Part shown: piece after piece, positions 1 through 7,408 of the stretch
How positions within the stretch are numbered: the stretch's first letter is position 1
Layout of the letters: every line of letters begins with the position of its first letter
Assembly: GCA_947598155.1 (NCBI GenBank)
Contig: CANQFC010000002.1
Span: forward strand, 186,001-250,000
Direction: 5' to 3'
DNA: 64,000 nucleotides
DNA from: an uncultured Clostridia bacterium
Lineage (GTDB): Bacteria; Bacillota; Clostridia; Oscillospirales; Acutalibacteraceae
Notes under the pieces: generated by a model
Databases searched by the model: none
What the model was told of the DNA's origin: nothing
Seen by the model: only the letters and a program-made list of their open reading frames with translations
Made by a program: the position numbers and the translations under genes

Positions 1-1
1 G

Positions 2-556
2 GGTATTGCGCTCGGATATGCGGTTATTAAATATTTTAAGGAAAATCCGGATAAAATGCCTAAAAATTGCCGTATTATCGATATGAACTGCGGCTGTGAG
101 GAAGTTGGGTTGAGAGGCTCAATGGCTTTCACCGAAGAGCACAAAAACGACGGTATGCTTAACAACTGCTGGAACATCAACATTGACTCGGTTGCCGATA
201 AAGATTATTTCGAGGTTGTTATTAAAGACGATTGGCAGGGCTGCCGTTTTGACAAAGACCTTGAAAAAATGTTTAAGGATACTTTTGCCGAGCTTGGAAT
301 TGAGTCAAAAACCAACGGCTGTATTCACAATCCCGTCGGCGGTTGCGACTCAACGCCTATGACAAGAGCAGGCGTCAAATCTGTCACTTTTGCCGCTCAA
401 AATCCGATGCTTACATATTATTATCACACTTGGCGCGATACTCCGGAGCGTTTTGAGCCTGAAACTGTTTCGCAAGGATTTGATGTAATTTTAGAAGTTA
501 TCGACAAAATTGATAAATTCCAGAGCGAAAACGGATTTAACGGTGTTAATCGCTGA
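2..556 (+). CDS. M28-family zinc peptidase, 3' part (5' end outside window)
   Basis: The reading frame is open from the left window edge (base 2) to TGA at 554-556, so only the C-terminal ~184 residues are present. The segment carries the acidic metal-ligand motif CEEVGLRGS and, near the end, a YYYHTWRDTPERF segment in which His is the last zinc ligand of M28 aminopeptidases. The piece VGGCDSTPMTRAGVKS fits the family's loop that positions the substrate. M28 enzymes are di-zinc amino- or carboxypeptidases; the substrate cannot be told here, and a cytosolic or secreted location cannot be decided without the N-terminus. A terminator follows directly. The family call is firm, the specificity is not. 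Confidence 0.82.
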   Translation, partial: GIALGYAVIKYFKENPDKMPKNCRIIDMNCGCEEVGLRGSMAFTEEHKNDGMLNNCWNINIDSVADKDYFEVVIKDDWQGCRFDKDLEKMFKDTFAELGIESKTNGCIHNPVGGCDSTPMTRAGVKSVTFAAQNPMLTYYYHTWRDTPERFEPETVSQGFDVILEVIDKIDKFQSENGFNGVNR

Positions 557-578
557 TAAATTTTAATTTTCAACTTGC

Positions 579-616
579 AAGGCCGAAAGTTGCTTTCTTT
601 CGGTCTTGTTTTTTTC
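579..616 (+). terminator. Rho-independent terminator after the M28 gene
   Basis: Inverted repeat AAGGCCGAAAG (579-589) and CTTTCGGTCTT (597-607), 11 pairs with one G-U, a 7-base loop, followed after one G by seven T. The T-run doubles as part of the next promoter. Confidence 0.85.
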
Positions 617-634
617 TCATTCAAATGTTATAAT
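606..634 (+). promoter_or_regulatory. Sigma-A type promoter for the lipoprotein gene
   Basis: TTGTTT (606-611), 17-base spacer, TATAAT (629-634). The -35 lies inside the terminator tail of the upstream gene. The start codon follows 33 bases downstream of the -10. Confidence 0.55.
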
Positions 635-666
635 CCAAATATAGTTATATGTGATTGGGTGGTTAA

Positions 667-2232
667 ATGAAAAGGAGTTTAAAGGTTATTTCGGTTTTTA
701 TATCGGTAATTTTACTGTTTACCTCCTGCGGGAAAATTACCCCGGAAAAGGCGACCGATAAAATTAAAACATACTTTGAAAACAATGAATACAATGAATG
801 CAAAACTTATGTTTCATCAATAAATGCCGATGTAAAACGTGATATTTCAGACGCGGTAACAGCGCTTGCCGAAACTGAATTTACCGAAATATATGAAAAA
901 TATAAAACTTATAATATATTTGACATCACGCTGTTCGACGATTCGTTTACAGATAAATGTACTGTCCTGTGGAAAATCGTTTCCGAATTTACTCCGAGTG
1001 ATGACGCGAAATCGAGCGAAAATCTTCAGTATCTAAGATATTTTGCTGAAATTTCCGACTCAATGCGCTACAAGGAGCTTTTCAGAATGCTCAAGGATAT
1101 GTATAAATGCGGGTACTTATATGCTATACAAAAGTCGCTTAGCGATTACGATTCTTCGGGCGAATACGCCTATTTTGAAACAGCCAAAAAAATTGCCTCT
1201 GAATTTAATTACACCGATTACAACCCTCAGGAGTATTATATCAGCGATTTGCGCACTGTTTGCGAACAGACAAATAAGTTTTTGACTTCTGTAAACAACG
1301 GATTCGCGACTAACGACACAACTGTTGTAGCGTCCGCTATAAACGATATATACTCTTCGGCAGACACACTTCTTTTCGCCTGCGACTGCGTTCAGGAAGT
1401 TTATACTTCTCTGACAGAGGCAATGAACACATTCAGAATTAACGGCGCATTTGCGGAATATAAATTTAAAATAAATTTTGGAGATGCCCGAAAATATAAA
1501 GCGGGTACTGAATTTCAGCTTTCAAACATTTTCGGTACTGTTCAGGATAACACGAACGACTCCGACGGGGATAACAGCAACTCGAGTGAAAATCAGCCTG
1601 CCGTTTCAAAAAACGACGCTATTAGGATTGCCGTTAACTCAATTAACAAAACTAAATCTTACAAGTCAAAATTGACCGTAAACCGCACTCAAACCGTTGA
1701 TATTCAAATGACTGCGTTTAAGACAGAGTCAGAAATAACATCGGCAGTATCGCTTGTGCGTATGAAAGTAAACGACGCTTTAAAGCAATCAAACGGCACG
1801 TCGAAAATCTCAAAAACCTATGTCAACGGAGAATGCGATGGCGTCAGCTTATTTGACAGTATTCCGCCGTCTGGCCGTTCGGCATCTCTTGACCCATCGT
1901 TTGCGGAAAGCTTTACCGCGGTCAAAGGAAGCGGCGGTTACGTTATAACGTTTACGCTCTCCTCCTGTACGTCAACTGACGAAAACATATCGCACAACCT
2001 GCTTTCTATGGTTGACGGCTTTTACTTTGACAACAGCGCGCAAAATATTGAACACAAAACTTTTTACAAACCGACATATATTTCACTGACAGTAAATAAT
2101 TCGGGCTGTCTTTCAAAACTTTCATATACTATAAGCGGCGTTGCCGACTGTAAATTTACCGAGAACAACGAAAAAGTTGCGTCAGGCGAGTTTTCCTTTA
2201 ATCAGCAATATGACTATGAATTTGTTTACTAA
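667..2232 (+). CDS. Large lipoprotein of unknown function
   Basis: A 521-residue protein with a short basic start (MKRSLK), a hydrophobic stretch and a lipobox ending FTSC, with Cys21 as the predicted lipid-modified residue, so it should be anchored on the outer face of the membrane. Residues after the Cys read like a helical, TPR-like segment (EKATDKIKTYFENNEYNECKTYV). An Asp/Ser/Asn-rich linker lies near residues 297-315 and separates it from a C-terminal domain with many beta-type stretches. I do not recognise a catalytic motif or a named domain. It stands alone between its own promoter and terminator, so its neighbours do not suggest a role. The visible ribosome site is weak (GGGTGG). Confidence 0.8.
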   Translation: MKRSLKVISVFISVILLFTSCGKITPEKATDKIKTYFENNEYNECKTYVSSINADVKRDISDAVTALAETEFTEIYEKYKTYNIFDITLFDDSFTDKCTVLWKIVSEFTPSDDAKSSENLQYLRYFAEISDSMRYKELFRMLKDMYKCGYLYAIQKSLSDYDSSGEYAYFETAKKIASEFNYTDYNPQEYYISDLRTVCEQTNKFLTSVNNGFATNDTTVVASAINDIYSSADTLLFACDCVQEVYTSLTEAMNTFRINGAFAEYKFKINFGDARKYKAGTEFQLSNIFGTVQDNTNDSDGDNSNSSENQPAVSKNDAIRIAVNSINKTKSYKSKLTVNRTQTVDIQMTAFKTESEITSAVSLVRMKVNDALKQSNGTSKISKTYVNGECDGVSLFDSIPPSGRSASLDPSFAESFTAVKGSGGYVITFTLSSCTSTDENISHNLLSMVDGFYFDNSAQNIEHKTFYKPTYISLTVNNSGCLSKLSYTISGVADCKFTENNEKVASGEFSFNQQYDYEFVY

Positions 2233-2237
2233 ATGCG

Positions 2238-2273
2238 AAGAGCGGACAAAGTATTTACTCTGTCCGCTCTTTT
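2238..2273. terminator. Terminator hairpin between converging genes
   Basis: Perfect 11-base inverted repeat AAGAGCGGACA (2238-2248) / TGTCCGCTCTT (2261-2271) with a 12-base loop. The short T-run on the + side ends lipoprotein transcription; the minus-strand spoVM transcript also runs into it, but the T-run on that side is poor. Confidence 0.75.
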
Positions 2274-2296
2274 CGGTATATTTTTTGTGAGGACTT

Positions 2297-2380
2297 TTAT
2301 GTATTGTCCCCTTTTTTTATGCCGAAAATTGTTCGTAAAACCGCGCCCAACATTTTTGGCTTTAAAACAATAACTTTCAC
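2297..2380 (-). CDS. spoVM: Stage V sporulation protein M (SpoVM), 27 residues
   Basis: A 27-codon gene starting at GTG (2380-2378), with a near-perfect GGGGAGG seven bases upstream, and ending in TAA. The peptide MKVIVLKPKMLGAVLRTIFG plus a short basic/polar tail aligns with the 26-residue SpoVM of Bacillus: MK start, Lys-Pro-Lys core, LG, a single Arg mid-helix and a following Gly. SpoVM is an amphipathic helix that recognises the convex forespore membrane and recruits the SpoIVA coat base. Relative to Bacillus it lacks one residue before the key Pro. In Bacillus spoVM also lies downstream of prpC-prkC-rsgA, so gene order supports the call. It is far below usual ORF length limits. Confidence 0.88.
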   Translation of the reverse strand: MKVIVLKPKMLGAVLRTIFGIKKGDNT

Positions 2381-2393
2381 AACAGAACCTCCC

Positions 2394-2540
2394 CTATTTT
2401 TTGCAAAGAGCTACACCGCAAAATACCAGAGATATAGCCAACGCTACAACAATGAATTTTGTCGGCAGAATGAAAGAAATAACCAAGCCAAGGCCGAGCG
2501 ACGCAAAAATTATTCCGGTGCTCGAATTTCTTTTACCCAT
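2394..2540 (-). CDS. Small two-helix membrane protein, 48 residues
   Basis: ATG at 2540-2538 to TAG at 2396-2394. The product starts MGKRNSSTG, then has two hydrophobic stretches (about residues 9-25 and 29-46) split by a PTK turn, and ends CKK, which fits a hairpin membrane protein with both ends on the basic, cytoplasmic side. The ribosome site GGGGG is eight bases upstream and lies in the 3' arm of a terminator-like hairpin. The gene sits 13 bases ahead of spoVM and is probably co-transcribed with it, so a sporulation or envelope role is a reasonable guess. I do not recognise a named family. Confidence 0.68.
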   Translation of the reverse strand: MGKRNSSTGIIFASLGLGLVISFILPTKFIVVALAISLVFCGVALCKK

Positions 2541-2587
2541 AAAAAAGCCCCCTGCTAAAGTATTGTTAATACATTATATACAGGGGG
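2541..2587 (-). terminator. Terminator-like hairpin at the end of the rsgA operon, overlapping a ribosome site
   Basis: On the minus strand CCCCCTG (2587-2581) pairs with CAGGGGG (2554-2548), 7 bp, with a 26-base AT-rich loop, followed by C and six T (2546-2541) that run directly into the ATG of the small membrane gene. The GGGGG of the 3' arm is also that gene's Shine-Dalgarno. The long loop makes it a weaker terminator than the others here, so read-through into spoVM is likely. Confidence 0.5.
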
Positions 2588-2607
2588 AAATATTTTTGTT
2601 ACCGAGT

Positions 2608-3486
2608 TTATTTAGTTTCCCAGCAGTTAATTTCAGCCGCGGCTTTATAGAGGCTGACATAATTCTCGTGACGCGTTTTATTGATTTCGCCTTTCGCAAC
2701 CGCTTCGCAAATTTTACACCCTTTATCGCCGATATGAGAGCAAGTAGAAAATTTACAATATCCTAAATATTCACGAAATTCACGGAAACAAAACGCCAAT
2801 TCATCTTTCGGAATAAGTTCGTCCTTATCAAAATCCAGCGAAGAAAAGCCCGGAGTGTCAACAACAAAACCGCCGCATACTTTAAAAAGCTCCGCCTGCC
2901 TTGTTGTATGGCGGCCTCTTCCCAATTTTTGGCTTATCGGCGCGGTTGACAATTTCAGCGATGGTTCAAGCCTGTTCAAAAGAGTGGATTTGCCTACGCC
3001 GGAGTTACCCGTAAACGCGGTAGTCTTCCCTTTCATAACAGCCGTTAATTCGCCGTCAGAGCCGTTTTCATCGAGAGATATAACTTTAATCCCGCTTTTG
3101 GCATAAACGTCTTTTACGGCGCTTGCAGGCGAAATATCGCCCTTTGATATTGCAATTACAGGCTCAATTTTCTTATACTCCGCGTTTGCTATAAGCCTGT
3201 CTGCAACGAGAAAATTAGGTTTTGGTTCCGCCGTTGATATAACTATAATTAAATTATCTATATTGCTTACAGGCGGACGGTTAAGGAAATTTTTCCTGCT
3301 ATGTATTTCTTCAATCGTGTTATTTGAATTTTCACTGACAGTAATAGTGACAAAATCGCCGACAAGGGGCGTTATGCGCATTTTGCGGAAAACTCCCCTT
3401 GCTTTACATTCATATACAGTACCGGCGACGTCCACATAATAGAAGCCGCCGATTCCCTTAATTATAGTTCCCTGAAGTTCGCTCAT
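2608..3486 (-). CDS. rsgA: Ribosome small-subunit-dependent GTPase A
   Basis: A 292-residue circularly permuted GTPase that helps late 30S subunit maturation. Domain order is an N-terminal OB fold (about 1-65), GTPase motifs in the order G4 (SKGD), G1 (GNSGVGKST, P-loop), G3 (DTPGFSS), and a C-terminal zinc finger with the pattern Cys-x5-Cys-x-His-x5-Cys (CKFSTCSHIGDKGC). Length is normal for the family. The start lies two bases after the prkC stop. The prpC-prkC-rsgA order is conserved in Bacillota. Confidence 0.97.
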   Translation of the reverse strand: MSELQGTIIKGIGGFYYVDVAGTVYECKARGVFRKMRITPLVGDFVTITVSENSNNTIEEIHSRKNFLNRPPVSNIDNLIIVISTAEPKPNFLVADRLIANAEYKKIEPVIAISKGDISPASAVKDVYAKSGIKVISLDENGSDGELTAVMKGKTTAFTGNSGVGKSTLLNRLEPSLKLSTAPISQKLGRGRHTTRQAELFKVCGGFVVDTPGFSSLDFDKDELIPKDELAFCFREFREYLGYCKFSTCSHIGDKGCKICEAVAKGEINKTRHENYVSLYKAAAEINCWETK

Positions 3487-3488
3487 CG

Positions 3489-5624
3489 TTAACTTTCCGT
3501 ATTCGGTTCTTTAGGAGCTTCAGCGATTACGATTGTAATTTCGGTATTAGTCGCGCACCTTGTTGTTCCGTCGGATGAGGGCGTCTGTTCAATAACGGTG
3601 CCGGGAGATGCCGAGGCGTCTTCCCTATATACAACTGTAATATTATTGAATTTCGCTTCGGAAAGCGTTGTTTTTGCGTCCTGTTCCGTCTTACCGCGAA
3701 CATCGGGAAGCGCGTCGTAAAGGTTTGACGTAATCTTTCCGCTGTTAAAATCAATTGTGCCGTCCTGAACCTTTACTCCGTCAATTACGACCGAATACGG
3801 AATATCTGCGCCTGAGCCGCTAACCTGATATACCTTTTCGGAATTATCTTGGAAAATTCTGTCTTTTTCGAGCTTGGGCTCATTGTTGACGTAAATTATA
3901 ACTTTACCCTCTTTTTGAGTATTCAAGAGCTTTACAGTTATGTCTACTGTTGAGTCGGGCTTGTTTCCGTTACTTACTTCAAAATTGATTTTCGTACCTT
4001 CGGGAACCATTGCGTCGTACTCGGTTTCCTGCGAAACTACTCTGCCCTTGTCCTTTTCGCTCGGAACCTCCTTAACATTGCCTACCTCAAGCCCTACGGC
4101 GTTCAAAGCGATTTTTGCTTCGTCAAGAGTCATATTTTCAAGTTTCGGGACTTTAACGGTCTTTTTATCCGATGAAATGTAAATTGTAACGTTTGAAGCG
4201 TACGGAACCTGAGTGCCGATCGCTGGCTCGGTACGAATTACCTTACCTGATTCTACATCGTCACGGCTTTCATATTCTACTTTCGGTAAAAGCATTAAAG
4301 TATTTCTCAAATAGTTTACCGCCTGCTCCTCAGTCATATTAAGTATTGATTCGTCAAGCAAAACGTTCGCGTTATTCGTAACTACCTCAAGAGTAATTTT
4401 AGAGCCTTTTTTGACCTTAGTATTTGCCTCCGGGTCCTGTGATACAACCGTACCGTCTCCGAAATTATCATTTTTAACTTGAGTTATTTCAAATTGGAAA
4501 TCTTTATATTTATCGTTGTTTTCTATATCGTTATAATAATTCAGATTTTTAAAGTCAGGAACAACAAGCTTTTTGCCGCCGAACGCCGAGAGTATCGCAA
4601 ATATAACTATCGCAAGTACGACAACGCCTGAAATTGCTCCAATCATTACAGCGGTCGTCTTGTTGACAGATTTTTTCTCTGCCTCCTCTGCCGATTCAAT
4701 ACCCAGATTTTCAGAAGACGGGGAAGAAATACTGTTATCGGGTACGTACCTTGTAGGCTCTTTGTCAACAAAATATGAGTAATTAAATTTAACGGAGGGA
4801 TTTCTCTTAAATTCGTTAATATCCATAAGCATTTCCGCTGCGGAACGGTATCTGTCCAACGGATTTTTCTGCATTGCGCGCATTATTATCTGCTCAAGAC
4901 CAAGCGGCAATGTCGGAACAAGCTCACGCGGTCTCAACGGCTCATTTTGGAGCTGCATAAGAGCGACAGAAACTGCGCTGTCTGACTGAAACGGGAGCTG
5001 ACCAGTTGTCATCTCATAAAGGACTACGCCGACTGAGTAAATATCTGCCTTGTCATCAGTCATTTCGCCCCGCGCCTGTTCGGGACTTATATAATGCACC
5101 GAGCCTATTGCGTTATCGGACGTTGTGTCATTATCGGTTCTGCTGAATCTTGCAATTCCAAAATCGGCAACCTTAATTGTGCCGTCGTGCAAAAGCATAA
5201 TGTTCTGAGGTTTAATATCCTGATGGACTATGCCCTTGTCATGAGCGTGCTGAAGAGCGGCAAGAATCTGCCCTGTAAAATGCACAGCCTCTTTCCAATC
5301 AATGATATGCTGCTGTTCAATGTATTCCTTTAAGGTTATGCCGTCAACATATTCCATAACAATGTACTGAAGACGGTCGCCGAAGCTGACGTTATAAACA
5401 CGAACAATATTTGGGTGCGAAAGGACGGCAATCGCTTTTGATTCATTTTTAAAGCGGCGCTTAAACTCTTCGTTTGCCAAATATTCGTCCTTTAATATCT
5501 TAATAGCGACAATTCGGTCGTCAATGTTGTCATAAGCCTTGTAAACGACCGCCATTCCGCCTACGCCGATTATTTCTCTGATTTCATAACGTCCGTCAAG
5601 ACGTTTACCGCAGAAATTTTCCAT
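3489..5624 (-). CDS. prkC: PASTA-domain Ser/Thr protein kinase
   Basis: A 711-residue membrane kinase. Residues 1-270 are a Hanks-type kinase: glycine loop GVGGMAVV (20-27), Lys42, catalytic loop HQD (134-136), DFG (154-156). After a Ser/Glu-rich juxtamembrane part comes one membrane helix (about 325-350), then extracellular PASTA repeats that bind peptidoglycan fragments. I count four PASTA units: three in tandem, then a beta-rich insert of about 85 residues, then one at the C-terminus (ALPDVRGKTEQDA). The catalytic loop has Gln where most homologues have Arg (HRD). It is co-transcribed with its phosphatase prpC, 15 bases apart. PrkC acts in growth, cell-wall homeostasis and spore germination in related bacteria. 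Confidence 0.96.
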   Translation of the reverse strand: MENFCGKRLDGRYEIREIIGVGGMAVVYKAYDNIDDRIVAIKILKDEYLANEEFKRRFKNESKAIAVLSHPNIVRVYNVSFGDRLQYIVMEYVDGITLKEYIEQQHIIDWKEAVHFTGQILAALQHAHDKGIVHQDIKPQNIMLLHDGTIKVADFGIARFSRTDNDTTSDNAIGSVHYISPEQARGEMTDDKADIYSVGVVLYEMTTGQLPFQSDSAVSVALMQLQNEPLRPRELVPTLPLGLEQIIMRAMQKNPLDRYRSAAEMLMDINEFKRNPSVKFNYSYFVDKEPTRYVPDNSISSPSSENLGIESAEEAEKKSVNKTTAVMIGAISGVVVLAIVIFAILSAFGGKKLVVPDFKNLNYYNDIENNDKYKDFQFEITQVKNDNFGDGTVVSQDPEANTKVKKGSKITLEVVTNNANVLLDESILNMTEEQAVNYLRNTLMLLPKVEYESRDDVESGKVIRTEPAIGTQVPYASNVTIYISSDKKTVKVPKLENMTLDEAKIALNAVGLEVGNVKEVPSEKDKGRVVSQETEYDAMVPEGTKINFEVSNGNKPDSTVDITVKLLNTQKEGKVIIYVNNEPKLEKDRIFQDNSEKVYQVSGSGADIPYSVVIDGVKVQDGTIDFNSGKITSNLYDALPDVRGKTEQDAKTTLSEAKFNNITVVYREDASASPGTVIEQTPSSDGTTRCATNTEITIVIAEAPKEPNTES

Positions 5625-5639
5625 ATATAAATCTCCTTA

Positions 5640-6368
5640 TCAATAAGACAGTGTAACAACCGTGATATTATCGCCGCCGCCGTTTTCATTTGCTTTATCA
5701 ACAAGCCTTTCGGCAAAATCATTGAATTTACCGTCGGAGGTCAGAGAAATTATTTCCTTTTCCGAAACATAATTTGTCAGCCCGTCGGTACAAATTAAAA
5801 CAACGTCGTCTTTATCTATAAATTCCGCGCAAAAGTCGACCCTGAGCTCGTTCTGAACGCCGAGCGCTCTTGTGATAATATTTTTCCTGGGGTCATCCTT
5901 TGCCTCATCGGGAGTCAAGCGGCCTTTATCAACCATTTCCTGAACAAATGAATGGTCTTTCGTAATCTGTTTCAAATTCCCTTTTGACAGAATATAAGCT
6001 CTTGAATCACCTGCGTGAGCGACATAAACCGAACCGTCCGCAATTATTGCGGCTACAACAGTTGTGCCCATTCCCATAAGGGAAGAATCGGAACGGCTTT
6101 CATCAAAAACTTGAATGTTTGCCGCCGCGATAGCTGAAGAAAGAATGTTTTTAATTGAATTAAAATTCATTCCCGATTTGTAAGATGAGGTTATTCTCTC
6201 AGAAATAATTTTAACTGCCGTCGAACTTGCAATATTACCGCCCGAAGCTCCGCCCATACCGTCACAGACAACTGCCCAAGCGACTGAATCGGGAAGCTCG
6301 CCTGCCGCGTAAGAATCTTGGTTGTTCGGTCGAACACAGCCGACATCGGTTTTTGCGACAATTCTCAT
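5640..6368 (-). CDS. prpC: PP2C-type Ser/Thr protein phosphatase
   Basis: A 242-residue cytoplasmic PPM/PP2C phosphatase that reverses PrkC phosphorylation. Metal-binding acidic motifs typical of the family are visible: VRPNNQDS near the start, VCDGMGG, HAGDSRAY, a GDNITVVTL at the end. Length is normal. The gene begins one base after the rlmN stop and is followed 15 bases later by prkC, so the three are transcribed together. The Shine-Dalgarno AGGTG lies about six bases upstream of the ATG. Confidence 0.96.
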   Translation of the reverse strand: MRIVAKTDVGCVRPNNQDSYAAGELPDSVAWAVVCDGMGGASGGNIASSTAVKIISERITSSYKSGMNFNSIKNILSSAIAAANIQVFDESRSDSSLMGMGTTVVAAIIADGSVYVAHAGDSRAYILSKGNLKQITKDHSFVQEMVDKGRLTPDEAKDDPRKNIITRALGVQNELRVDFCAEFIDKDDVVLICTDGLTNYVSEKEIISLTSDGKFNDFAERLVDKANENGGGDNITVVTLSY

Positions 6369-7406
6369 TTAATCACCTGTCTTTCTTTTAGAAGCCCTGA
6401 GCTGACCGCAGGAAGCATTTATATCACTGCCGAGAGTTCTTCTGACAGTGGCCGTAATTCCGCTTTCTTCAAGAATCGCTTTAAAACGCATTTGGCGCTC
6501 TTTTGTGCTTTTCTCATAATTTCTTTCACGGACATTGTTAACGGGAATTAAATTAACGTGGCACAACGTACCTTTTAAGCGGCCGGCAAGTTCACGCGCC
6601 GCCTCGTCGCTGTCATTAAGCCCTTTTATCATAGCGTATTCAAAAGATATACGCCTGCCTGTTGTATTCTCATAATATCGGCACGCTCTTAAAAGCTCAT
6701 CAATACTGTATTTTTTGTTAACTGGCATTGATTTTGAACGAATTTGATTGTTCGGCGCATGGAGCGAAACAGAAAGAGTAATTCCGAGTTTTCTGTCGGC
6801 AAGCTCATAAATTTTGGGAACAATTCCGCAGGTGGAAAGTGAAATATGACGGATACTCATATTCTGGCCGTTTTCATCGGTTAAAAGTTCTATAAAGCGC
6901 AGAACGTTTTCAAAGTTGTCAAGAGGTTCGCCTGTTCCCATTAAAACAAGGTGATTTATTTTGACATTCAAATCGCGTTGAGCCGCGAACACCTCGGAGA
7001 GCATTTCGCCTGCCGAAAGTTGACGGACAAACCCGCCTATCGCGGAGGCGCAGAAGGTACAGCCCATTTTACAGCCGACCTGCGATGAAACGCAAATCGA
7101 ATAGCCGTATTTGTATTTCATAACAACGCTTTCAACATATTCGCCGTCATATAACTCAAAAAGGTATTTTACCGTACCGTCAATTTTGGACAAAAGCTTT
7201 GTGTTGATTTTACAGTCAAAAAAAGCGAATTTTTCCGAAAGAGCCGCGCGCAGAGCGTCAGGTATATTCGTCATTTCGTCAAATGATGAAACGCATTTTT
7301 TCTGCACCCAAAAATATATTTGCTTTGCCCTGAACTTCGGAAAACCCATATGCACAATTTCAGAGGACAATTCCTGAAAATTCAAAGCACGAATATCCTT
7401 CCGCAT
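6369..7406 (-). CDS. rlmN: Dual-specificity 23S rRNA/tRNA adenine-C2 methyltransferase
   Basis: A 345-residue radical SAM enzyme that methylates C2 of A2503 in 23S rRNA and A37 in some tRNAs. The radical SAM cluster motif CxxxCxxC is present (CKMGCTFCAS), with the preceding SSQVGC and following GTGEPLDN motifs. A C-terminal Cys (SCGQLR) matches the second catalytic cysteine that carries the methyl group. A clear AAGGAG precedes the ATG. It sits between rsmB and prpC, as in many Clostridia. Confidence 0.97.
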   Translation of the reverse strand: MRKDIRALNFQELSSEIVHMGFPKFRAKQIYFWVQKKCVSSFDEMTNIPDALRAALSEKFAFFDCKINTKLLSKIDGTVKYLFELYDGEYVESVVMKYKYGYSICVSSQVGCKMGCTFCASAIGGFVRQLSAGEMLSEVFAAQRDLNVKINHLVLMGTGEPLDNFENVLRFIELLTDENGQNMSIRHISLSTCGIVPKIYELADRKLGITLSVSLHAPNNQIRSKSMPVNKKYSIDELLRACRYYENTTGRRISFEYAMIKGLNDSDEAARELAGRLKGTLCHVNLIPVNNVRERNYEKSTKERQMRFKAILEESGITATVRRTLGSDINASCGQLRASKRKTGD

Positions 7407-7408
7407 AA

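Noticed and set aside
2573-2601. Sigma-A promoter in the loop of the 2541-2587 hairpin (TATAAT at 2578-2573 on the minus strand)
   Set aside because: The -10 is perfect, but the hexamer 17 bases upstream (TAACAA) is poor. A sigma-E type AATATTT/ACAAT pairing is also off in spacing, so I did not call either.
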